A stretch of DNA of 53,431 nucleotides, taken from contig JAOXSA010000524.1 in the NCBI GenBank assembly GCA_025800245.1, positions 1 through 53,431 of the forward strand, in the 5' to 3' direction. Every line of letters begins with the position of its first letter. Position 1 is the first letter of the stretch. Shown here piece after piece: positions 18,790 through 27,600 of this stretch. Origin of the DNA: Amphritea sp. GTDB lineage: Bacteria; Pseudomonadota; Gammaproteobacteria; Pseudomonadales; Balneatricaceae. Below the pieces are notes generated by a model. It saw nothing but the letters and a program-made list of their open reading frames with translations. It was not told where the DNA came from and searched no databases. The position numbers and the translations under genes are program-made.

Positions 18790-21495
18790 ATGACAAAAAA
18801 TAACGGGATTGTTGACGATCCCCACGCCGCCCGTGAGGCGGAAAAGTATGAAAAACCGATCGCCAGCCGTGAGCTGATAATGCAGCTGTTGGATGAGCAG
18901 GGTGAGCCTCTGACCCGTCCACAGCTGGAAGCACTGCTGGAGATCGATGATTATGACCAGTCTGAAGCGTTGCGCCGCCGTCTGCGGGCGATGGAGCGGG
19001 ATGGTCAGTTGATGCGTAACCGCAAGGCTCAGTATGTGTTACTGAGCAAGCTGGATCTGGTTGCAGGTCGGGTACAGGGTCATCGCGATGGCTTTGGTTT
19101 CCTGGTGCCGGATGAAAAAGGTGACGATATCTTCCTGTCGGCCCGCGAGATGCGCCAGGTATTCGACGGCGATAAAGCGCTGGTACGGGCTACCGGTCAG
19201 GACCATAAAGGCCGTACCGAAGGCGCTATCGTCGAAGTATTGGAGCGCAATACCCGCAAGCTGGTAGGGCGCTTTCAGGGCAGCGGTGGCTTCGGCTATA
19301 TGAGTCCTGAAAATCAGCGCATTACCAACGATATCCAGATCATCCCTGATCCGGAAAACGGACTGGATTACCGCGATGGTCAGTTGATTGTTGCAGAGCT
19401 GGTTACGCCGCCGTCCAAGCGAACTAAAGCCACGGCAAAAGTGATCGAAGTGCTGGGTGATCATATGGCACCGGGTATGGAGATTCAGGTCGCCATTCAT
19501 AACTACGATATTCCCAATGAGTGGAGTGATTCACTGCGTCAGGAAGTCAGCGAGTTTGGCCCTGAAGTACCGGAATCAGCGAAGCAGAACCGTGTGGATT
19601 TGCGGGATCTGCCACTGGTGACCATCGATGGTGAAGATGCAAAAGACTTCGATGATGCCGTCTACTGTGAGCCAAAACGCTCCGGTGGCTGGCGTCTGTG
19701 GGTCGCCATTGCTGATGTGTCTGCTTACGTGATGCCAGCCACCGAGCTGGATATTGAAGCGCACAAGCGCGGTAACTCTGTTTACTTCCCTGAATTCGTA
19801 GTACCGATGCTACCGGAGATGCTGTCGAACGGTCTCTGCTCCCTGAACCCGGATGTGGACCGTCTGGCGATGGTGTGTGAGATGACAGTCAGCGCCAGCG
19901 GCAATCTCAGTGGCTATAAGTTCTACGAAGCAGTTATCCGTTCCCATGCCCGTCTGACCTACACCAAGGTGGGCGCGATGCTGCAGGAGCCGGATAGCGA
20001 TAAAGGTACCGCGCTGCGTCAGCAATACGAAGCCGTAGTGCCGCATCTGGAGCATCTGTACGATCTGTATCACGGTCTGCGAGAAGCCCGTGAAGCACGC
20101 GGTGCGATCGACTTTGAAACCACCGAAACCCGCATAATCTTCAGCGAAGATCGCAAGATCGACAAGATCGTGCCGGTGGTCCGTAACGACGCTCACAAGA
20201 TCATTGAAGAGTGTATGCTGTGCGCCAACGTGGCGTCTGCCCGTTTGTTGCAGAAACTGAAACAGCCAGCGCTGTTCCGGGTCCACGATGGCCCGAAAGA
20301 GTCGAAACTGGAATCCCTGCGTACTTATCTGGGGCCGTTGGGACTGAGTCTGGGCGGCGGCGCTGAACCAACGCCGCAGGATTATCAGGATCTCACAGAG
20401 AGTCTGGAAGGTCGTGCCGATAAGCATGTGATTCAGGTAATGATGCTGCGCTCGATGTCGCAGGCGGTCTACAGCCCGGAACATAAAGGCCACTTCGGCC
20501 TGAACTATCCGGCGTACACTCACTTCACTTCGCCGATCCGCCGTTACCCTGATCTGTTGGTGCACCGTACCATTCGCTCGCTGATTCACTCCGGTATGGC
20601 CAGCAACCATCTGCATCGTCCGGATGATTTTGAGTCGAATCGTGCGCTGGTGCATCAGTACACCATGCCGCAGATGGTTGAGCTGGGTGAGCACTGCTCG
20701 ATGACTGAGCGTCGTGCCGATGATGCTACCCGTGATGTGATGGCATGGCTGAAGTGTGAATATATGGAAGATTGCGTCGGTGAGGAGTTTGCCGGAGTGA
20801 TCTCGGCGGTGACCGGCTTTGGTGTCTTTGTCGAACTGGAAGAGGTCTATGTTGAAGGTCTGATCCATATCTCGGCGCTGCCTGGTGATTACTATCAGTT
20901 TGATCAGGCGCGTCAGCGCTTGCAGGGTGAGCGCAGCGGTAAGAGTTTCCGTCTGGGTGATCGTCTGCTGGTGCAGGTGGCACGGGTTGATCTGGATGAC
21001 CGTAAGATCGACTTTGAACTGCTGAAAACGCTGGATGCTGCGGATAAGCAGAAAGGTAAGAAGCCAGCTGAAAAGAAAAAGCTGAGTAAGCGTGAGTTGC
21101 TGCGCAGTGGCAAGATTCAGATGGCTGAACTGGAAAGCCAGCAGGGGCGTAAGCCGAAGGCCGGTGGTGCCAAGCGTTCAGCCAAGCCGCATCCGTGTAA
21201 TCGTGCCTCTGCCAGTGCATCTAAAAGCAGCGCTTCTGATAAAAGTCCCTGGGCTGACTCGAAAGCGCCGACTAAAGCACCGATTAAAGGTCCGCGCAAG
21301 CGTCCGGCTCAATCGGATGATGTCAGTGCTGCTGAAAGTAAACCGGCTAAGCCGCAGCGTGGCTCAGGCGCCCGCCTGAGTGAACATGAGAAAGAGGTCA
21401 TTAAACTGTCCAAGAAACAGTCTAAAGGTCTCAGCAACCGGGCTAAGAAACGCAAGCTTAAGAAACTTCGCAAGAAGAGCGGGCCTAAAGGTTGA
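18790..21495 (+). CDS. rnr: Ribonuclease R
   Basis: RNase R is a processive 3'-to-5' exonuclease that can digest structured RNA. The protein (901 residues) has, in order, a winged-helix N-terminal domain (about 25-90), cold-shock-type RNA-binding domains, the RNB catalytic domain with D280-x5-D286-x-D288-D289, an S1 domain (about 655-740) and a long tail. The tail, from about 750 to the end, is unusually rich in lysine, serine and alanine, longer than in E. coli (whose enzyme has 813 residues), and probably disordered and RNA-binding. The usual downstream neighbour rlmB is absent here. Confidence 0.97.
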   Translation: MTKNNGIVDDPHAAREAEKYEKPIASRELIMQLLDEQGEPLTRPQLEALLEIDDYDQSEALRRRLRAMERDGQLMRNRKAQYVLLSKLDLVAGRVQGHRDGFGFLVPDEKGDDIFLSAREMRQVFDGDKALVRATGQDHKGRTEGAIVEVLERNTRKLVGRFQGSGGFGYMSPENQRITNDIQIIPDPENGLDYRDGQLIVAELVTPPSKRTKATAKVIEVLGDHMAPGMEIQVAIHNYDIPNEWSDSLRQEVSEFGPEVPESAKQNRVDLRDLPLVTIDGEDAKDFDDAVYCEPKRSGGWRLWVAIADVSAYVMPATELDIEAHKRGNSVYFPEFVVPMLPEMLSNGLCSLNPDVDRLAMVCEMTVSASGNLSGYKFYEAVIRSHARLTYTKVGAMLQEPDSDKGTALRQQYEAVVPHLEHLYDLYHGLREAREARGAIDFETTETRIIFSEDRKIDKIVPVVRNDAHKIIEECMLCANVASARLLQKLKQPALFRVHDGPKESKLESLRTYLGPLGLSLGGGAEPTPQDYQDLTESLEGRADKHVIQVMMLRSMSQAVYSPEHKGHFGLNYPAYTHFTSPIRRYPDLLVHRTIRSLIHSGMASNHLHRPDDFESNRALVHQYTMPQMVELGEHCSMTERRADDATRDVMAWLKCEYMEDCVGEEFAGVISAVTGFGVFVELEEVYVEGLIHISALPGDYYQFDQARQRLQGERSGKSFRLGDRLLVQVARVDLDDRKIDFELLKTLDAADKQKGKKPAEKKKLSKRELLRSGKIQMAELESQQGRKPKAGGAKRSAKPHPCNRASASASKSSASDKSPWADSKAPTKAPIKGPRKRPAQSDDVSAAESKPAKPQRGSGARLSEHEKEVIKLSKKQSKGLSNRAKKRKLKKLRKKSGPKG

Positions 21496-21505
21496 GCCTC
21501 AGCTT

Positions 21506-22894
21506 TCAGCTTGGACTCAGTGCGGCTATCCCGTATAGCCGCAGATTATCCTGCCAGAAATAACTCAGATAACCGGCAACGGTAATCGCTGACAGTAACA
21601 GCAGTAAGACACTGCTGTTACTGTTCAGTTGTTCCCGCCAGTTCATATATCCGGCAATTATTCTCAGGCTTGCCGCGAAAACGCCCCCTAAAGCCATCGC
21701 TGCCAGTACATCCACAGGCCAGTGGACGCCCAGACCCACTCTGCTCAGTGCTACGGCCGAGACCAGAATCAGTGTGGTCAGATAGACCGCGCGTCGAAGC
21801 GGCGCACTCAGAGGCAGGGCAATCAGTGTGGCAACGATGCCCAAACAGATGGCCGCGGAGCTGGTGTGCCCACTTGGAAAACTGTAGCTGGTCAGCCATT
21901 GCCCGGCTTCAGGACGCTCAACGGCGAACCAGTGTTTCAGCGCAGAGTTTGTCAGTACGCCGATAATTGTGATCACTGTTAGCAGCAGTGCCGGCCAGAG
22001 TTGTCTACCTGATCGGTACAGAATAGCTGCCGTTATCAGGATCAGCAGACTCAGTAGCGGTTTATCCCCAAGCATGGTGATGCCGGCAATGACCGGGGAG
22101 TCTGCCAGCAGGCCTGACAAAAGAGCGTGAGCAGAGCTGTTCAGTTGGCTGATGTGAGAGTGCTGGCGCAACAGTAGCAGCAGCAGAAATACAACGCTAC
22201 AGCAGATAAGAAGGGTCATGGCTGGCAGCGGCACGGGGCGGTTATCCGGCCAGAGACCGGACTGCCAGACCTTTGTCTGTAGTCTCGCGGCCCAGGCTTT
22301 TTCGGGCTGTAGCCATTGATGCAGTTTGTGAAACAGCAGCAACAGAATGATCAGACCGATCAGAATATAACCCGGGGCTGACCAGGCATCAGGAATGGCG
22401 GCTGTGCTGCTGCCCAGCAGGTAGCCGGGAAGAATGTATACCGGTGCCCACACCAGTGCCGAAAGCAGATTGAAGAGGATGAAGCGTCGGGCAGGCATCC
22501 CCAGCGTACCGGCAACAAAGGGAATCACCGGTCTGATCGGGCCGATAAAGCGTCCCAGTACCACACTGTAACTGCCATAGCGCTGAAAGAATTCGTGTCC
22601 CCGTGTAATCCATTCCGGATGCTGTTTCAGCGGCCAGCGAGACTCTACGAAGGGGGCTGCGTATCGTCCCAGCCAGAAACTTAATAAATCCCCTGTAACG
22701 GCACCGGCATAGGCGGCACTTAACAGCCAGTAAATATTGGCGTTCTGCTGGCCGGCGGCGCTGGCGATCGCAAACAATAGTGCAACCCCGGGAACTACAA
22801 TGCCGGCAAAGGCCAGGGATTCGATAAAGGCTACTACTGCGGTCAGCGGAATGAGCCAGAGCAGTACGTTTGAATCAGTGAGAAATGCTTCCAT
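21506..22894 (-). CDS. DedA-family / PAP2 phosphatase fusion protein
   Basis: A 462-residue polytopic membrane protein made of two known families. Residues about 1-195 are a DedA (VTT/SNARE-associated) domain with the signature GRFIGPIRPVIPFVAG at 114-129; DedA proteins are linked to lipid-carrier flipping and membrane homeostasis. Residues about 225-425 are a PAP2 phosphatase with all three motifs: K320 with RP at 327-328, PSGH at 340-343, and SR384-385 with H391 and D395. A likely role is recycling of lipid pyrophosphates such as undecaprenyl pyrophosphate, combining dephosphorylation with flipping. The substrate is inferred. It converges with rnr, leaving only 10 bases between the two stop codons. 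Confidence 0.93.
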   Translation of the reverse strand: MEAFLTDSNVLLWLIPLTAVVAFIESLAFAGIVVPGVALLFAIASAAGQQNANIYWLLSAAYAGAVTGDLLSFWLGRYAAPFVESRWPLKQHPEWITRGHEFFQRYGSYSVVLGRFIGPIRPVIPFVAGTLGMPARRFILFNLLSALVWAPVYILPGYLLGSSTAAIPDAWSAPGYILIGLIILLLLFHKLHQWLQPEKAWAARLQTKVWQSGLWPDNRPVPLPAMTLLICCSVVFLLLLLLRQHSHISQLNSSAHALLSGLLADSPVIAGITMLGDKPLLSLLILITAAILYRSGRQLWPALLLTVITIIGVLTNSALKHWFAVERPEAGQWLTSYSFPSGHTSSAAICLGIVATLIALPLSAPLRRAVYLTTLILVSAVALSRVGLGVHWPVDVLAAMALGGVFAASLRIIAGYMNWREQLNSNSSVLLLLLSAITVAGYLSYFWQDNLRLYGIAALSPS

Positions 22895-23064
22895 AACAGC
22901 GAGTATAAGTTAGAAATGAGAAAAGTTAATTTCTAACAACTGTTTGTTTTTTATAGGAATGTTCGAAAAGGGGGTTGTGTCGGGGAAAGAGTGGTTGGTA
23001 TGTATATTAGTTAAGTCTTATGTTGTTTGTCGCAATATTCTGTTTTTAAAGGTTTTTTTAATCA

Positions 23065-23092
23065 TTCATTCAATCTTTAACCAAACTATAAT
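23065..23092 (+). promoter_or_regulatory. Candidate promoter of the secretion locus
   Basis: A consensus -10 TATAAT (23087-23092) is preceded, 16 bases away, by a weak -35 TTCATT (23065-23070). If used, the transcript would have a leader of about 160 bases before the first start codon. Confidence 0.5.
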
Positions 23093-23217
23093 AGATCCTG
23101 AGACAGGGATAGATATATAGTATCGTTGTTTGAATTCTGGCTGTTTTTTAACCATAATTGCCAGTAATAAAAATAAATGCAATTCATATAGCGCACGGAT
23201 GCTCTTCTCTTGCAGCC

Positions 23218-23246
23218 AGCTCTGCGAGAGCTCTCAGGATGAGAGC
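23218..23246 (+). promoter_or_regulatory. Two mutually exclusive leader hairpins with a CsrA/RsmA-like GGA loop
   Basis: AGCTCT-GCG-AGAGCT (23218-23232) and GCTCTCA-GGA-TGAGAGC (23230-23246) are both perfect stems and overlap by three bases, so their ends compete. The second shows AGGATG with GGA in the loop, which is how CsrA/RsmA sites are presented. A second GGA is in the ribosome site (AGGGGGGAA, from 23247), 8-14 bases before the start codon. Control of translation by a CsrA-type protein is an inference from this layout. Confidence 0.45.
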
Positions 23247-23260
23247 AGGGGGGAAACAGA

Positions 23261-24610
23261 GTGGCATACTCACGAAAGTTGGCTCGTGCTTTTCGGGGCG
23301 CGGGCTTTTGCTGTCTTCTGGGGCTATCAGCCTCGTCAAACGCAGAAAATCTGTTGGATCTATATCAGGCGGCCCTGAATAACGATCCTGGATTACGGGC
23401 TGCACAATTCGATCATCAGGCCAGCCAGGAGGTGGTGACACAAGCGTGGGCCGGTTATCGTCCGACCGCTACCTTTGATTACGATGATGTAAGTACCACG
23501 CAGGATATTGTCAGCAGTGACAATACGGTTTTCCAGACCGGCAGTACGACTTTTCCTTCCACCACCTGGACGATCACAGTTACTCAACCGATTTTCCGTT
23601 ATGCCAACTACCTGCGCATAGGACAATCAAAAGCCGAGTTAAAGCAGGCTGATGCCGAACTGATTAATGCGCAGCAGGAACTGATGGTCAGGGTGTCGGA
23701 AGCCTATATGGAGGCGCTGGCATCCAGAGATGAACTGGGGTTCCTGCAGGCAGAGCTGAATGCGGCCAGAAAACAACTGGAGCAGGCTGTCGGGCGTGAA
23801 GATGCCGCGATTGGCCGCAAGGTTGACCGTTATGATGCTGAAGCCCGTGTGGCATCAGTGGAAGCGGATTATGCCGACGCAGAAATCGCCTTTAATGATG
23901 CGCTGGAAGCCTTGTATGAGATGACCGGCAACGAGCCGGGACCTCTGGCGCCGCTTCAGGAAGAGATTGATCTGGTGCTACCGGTGCCGACGGATGAAAA
24001 ACACTGGCTGCAGTCGGCAGCGAAGAATAATCCTCAACTTGTTGCACAGCGACAAGCTGTCGATGTCGCACGTCGGGAGATCTCCCGTCAGAACGCCGGT
24101 CACTATCCTACCCTAGATGCGGTATGGCGCAACACCAATCAGGAAACTCAGGGCACCTTGTTTGGTGGTGGTAGTGAAGTAGAAACGAAAGAGTTGCTGC
24201 TGCGCTTTAATCTGCCCATCTATTCCGGAGGCTCTGTCAGCTCCCGTACCCGGGAAGCTGAAGCCCGTTATTACAGCGCTGAAGAAGAGTTGACCCGGAT
24301 TCTGCGCGAATCCCGTCGACAATCCCGTGAAGCATATTGGGGCGTTGTGAATGCGGTTAAGCGGGTTAAAGCTCTGACGAAAGGCGTTGCCGCTCAGGAA
24401 GCAACTCTGGAACTGCGTCGGGCCGCCTATGAGTCCCGTATCGAGACCGCTATCAGTGTGCTTGATGCTGAACGGGATCTGTATTCTGCAAAACGAGACC
24501 TGTCACGGGCTAAGTATGACTACCTGCTCAACGGCATTCGCCTGAAAGCACTGGTCGGTGTTCTGACCGAAGATGATCTGAATCTGATTAACAACTGGCT
24601 GGAAGGTTAA
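23261..24610 (+). CDS. TolC-family outer-membrane channel protein
   Basis: TolC-type proteins form trimeric outer-membrane channels with a long periplasmic helical barrel that docks on adaptor proteins. This one has 449 residues, a start at GTG 23261 after a purine-rich ribosome site, and a signal peptide (about residues 8-28, hydrophobic GFCCLLGLSASSNA). The mature part begins ENLLDLYQAALNNDP, typical of the family, and shows the internal two-fold repeat of outer-membrane efflux domains with long alanine/glutamate-rich helices. It is the first gene of the locus, 78 bases before the giant gene, so it is very likely the exit channel for that protein. Confidence 0.93.
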   Translation: MAYSRKLARAFRGAGFCCLLGLSASSNAENLLDLYQAALNNDPGLRAAQFDHQASQEVVTQAWAGYRPTATFDYDDVSTTQDIVSSDNTVFQTGSTTFPSTTWTITVTQPIFRYANYLRIGQSKAELKQADAELINAQQELMVRVSEAYMEALASRDELGFLQAELNAARKQLEQAVGREDAAIGRKVDRYDAEARVASVEADYADAEIAFNDALEALYEMTGNEPGPLAPLQEEIDLVLPVPTDEKHWLQSAAKNNPQLVAQRQAVDVARREISRQNAGHYPTLDAVWRNTNQETQGTLFGGGSEVETKELLLRFNLPIYSGGSVSSRTREAEARYYSAEEELTRILRESRRQSREAYWGVVNAVKRVKALTKGVAAQEATLELRRAAYESRIETAISVLDAERDLYSAKRDLSRAKYDYLLNGIRLKALVGVLTEDDLNLINNWLEG

Positions 24611-24688
24611 ACCAGCTCCATAACTCTGTTTTGACTGAAGTATTTCAGCCCGAACGTAGCAGTGGTAAATAAACGCGGGGGCGTTGCT

Positions 24689-27600
24689 ATGAGTAAGTTG
24701 TTTGGCAAGAAAAAAGGGGCGCGCAAGGCGTCTAAAAAGAAACAGAATCTGCAATTAGAGGCACTGGAGAACAGGGTTCTCCTGTCTGCCGATCTGGGTA
24801 TCAGTGCCAGTGATCTGCAGCAGCCGCAGTCTGGTGAGGTGATTGAATCTGAACTGCAGCTGGAGACGCTGGAAGGTTCTGAGTTTGAACCACAGACGAT
24901 TGCAGTCGATGATTCCCTGACCCGTCTGGCAGATGAGCTTATTGTGGCAGAAGGCGAGGCCTTTGCGGGTGAAGAAACCACCCCTGAAACGGCCCCTGAA
25001 GCCGCTGCTGATGGTGAAACTAATGAACAGGAACAAGCGCTTTCCCCCGAAGCTCTGTACCTGGCGCAGCAGGTTCAGGCTCAGGAAATCATCATTGTTG
25101 ATGCCGGCATCCCCCAGCTGGAATCGGTACTGAATGAACTTTTCAATACTTCTGAATCTGGTGTATCAGAAGCTATCAGCTCTCTTAATCCTTCAGAATC
25201 GGCCAGTGTTCCGGCTGCTGCCCCCGCAGCGGATTCTGCCAGTCAGGAGGAGCAGCCGGCAGAAACTCTGGTTGGATTATCTTTAGAGGATCAGATCCGC
25301 TTTAACGCTGAACGTGAAGTAAAAATCTTTGTTCTCAGTGCGGAACAGGATGGAGTCGCACAGGTTGGTTCTATTCTCGACTATTTCGACAACGTTGCTG
25401 CGGTGCATTTGCTCAGTCATGGTTCGGCAGGTGCGCTGTTCCTGGGCAACAGTCAGCTGAATTCTCAGCAACTACGTCAGAATTCGCAGCAGATAAAACG
25501 CTGGGGGAATGCGCTGACGGCCGATGGTGATCTGCTGCTGTATGGTTGCGATGTTGCTGCCGGTACTGATGGCCAGGGCTTTATTGAGCAACTCGCCGAT
25601 CTGACCGGTGCAGATGTTGCCGCTTCCGATGATGACACAGGCAACGGTGATCAGGCTGACTGGGATCTGGAGCATCAGACTGGTCAGGTGGATGCTGCCA
25701 TTCTCAGCAGCAGTGTTATGCAGGGAGTGTTGGCAACTACGCCTACTGATGGCAATGACACTCTTACAGTGACTGCGAATACTGCGGGTCTGAAAGGTGA
25801 TGACTCCTATCAGTTTAATTCACTGCCTGCCAGTACCGTCACAGTCACAGAAAAGAAAAATGAAGGTACCGATACGCTGAATCTGTCCGGTATCTCCGAA
25901 GCACTGATTATCACGATCAAGAAAGATAATGTCGTTGAGGTAAGTAACAGCAGCGGTGCAGTCAAGATTCGCGCAACTTATGTCGAGAACATTATTGGTG
26001 GTAGCGGCAACGATACCATTTATGTGCAGAAGGGCGCTGAGTTAAAAGGTTATCTGGACGGAAATGGCGGAACCAATACGCTCAGCTACACAGATCCTGA
26101 TGCTGGTTTACTGTCCGATAAGAGTTATACAGGATCCGTTGCGGTTGATTTTGGTACTGACGGTGATGATAACGGCAAAGCGACAGCTATCGATGGTTTT
26201 GCTCTGAACGGCATCCGTAATATTGATGTAGTCGAAGGCGGTAAAAAGAACGACTTCCTTAAAGGCAGCACGGCTGCCGATGATCTGTCCGGCGGCAAGG
26301 GCGATGACGCCCTCAGTGGTAATGCCGGTAATGATCAGCTTAAAGGTGATGCCGGTGACGACTGGCTTGATGGTGGCGCGGGTAGCGATACCGTTGAAGG
26401 CGGTGCAGGTAGCGATACCCTGATTGCCAGTGCAGATGGCGATACGCTGAAAGGTGGCACGGGTAATGATATCTATCAGTTCAGCTCCAGCACCAACTGG
26501 AATGGCACCACGGTAACCGAAAACAATAATGAAGGCAGCGATACGCTGGACTTCAGCCGGGTGTCTGAAGATCTGACTTTCACCCTGAATGATGTTGCTG
26601 CGACCGGTTATACGATTGCGGCGGCAGGTCAGACGGTTTCAGGTGCAAAAAATGTTGAGCGTATAACCGCAGGTTCTGGCAATAATACCTTTCAGTTTAA
26701 GAATGGCTGGGCCGATCTGTTACTGATAGACGCCGATGCTTCGGCTACGGTGACGCTGGATCTGAGTGATGTTACTGATGATCTGACCATCCGCGTTAAA
26801 GCGGATGGCTCGGTGGAGATTGAAGATGCCAATGGTCATCGGGCGCTGATCGAAAATGTTGATCACATCACCGGGGGACAGGGCAGTAATACTTACATTA
26901 TCGAAGAAGGTGCGACGCTGGCCGGGAATCTGACCGGTGGTAGTGGCACAAATATTCTCGATTATAGCGAATACAAAGCAGCTCTGGATCTGAAGACCAG
27001 CTCAACGCCACCGGGTGTAAGCGGTACTCTGAGTGGTACATTCCAGATTGTTGGCAGTAGTAAACAGGATCTGCTGCAAGCGGAGAGTAGCGGCCAGACA
27101 TTGTCCGGCGGTGATGGCGATGATTATCTATTGGGTGACGCTGGTGACGATACTCTGACCGGTGATAAGGGCGATGATATTTTCGCCGGCGGTGCCGGTA
27201 ATGATAGCTTTGAAGGCGGTAAAGGCGATGATACTTACTACTTTACCGGTAACTGGGGGCAGGACACGGGTATCACCGAAGCCGCTAAAGGCGGCTCCGA
27301 TACCATCAGCTTTGCAGGTATGGATGCTGTTGCAGCAACGGCAGACCTGGCTGCCATCGACCAGATTGCAGCCGTCACCAATGATCTGACCTTAACAGTC
27401 GATGCTGGTGTGCTGAATGTCACCGATGGGCCGGGCGCCAGTGCAAATAGTCTGACTGTGGCGGCATCCAGCTTCCAGCATATCGAAAACTTGCTGGGCG
27501 GTAGCGGCAGTAATATCTACGAGTTTAAAAATAACTGGTGGCAGAACGGTCTGGATCAGATAAATCTGGATGACAGTGCCTCCAGCGACGGTACGCTGGA

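Larger units (their letters stand above)
22895..23260. other. AT-rich regulatory region upstream of the secretion locus
   Basis: No gene is visible in these 366 bases between two divergent genes. They contain a candidate promoter (-10 TATAAT at 23087-23092), a long presumed leader and two overlapping hairpins just before the tolC-like start. AT-richness is much higher than in the flanking genes. Confidence 0.6.
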
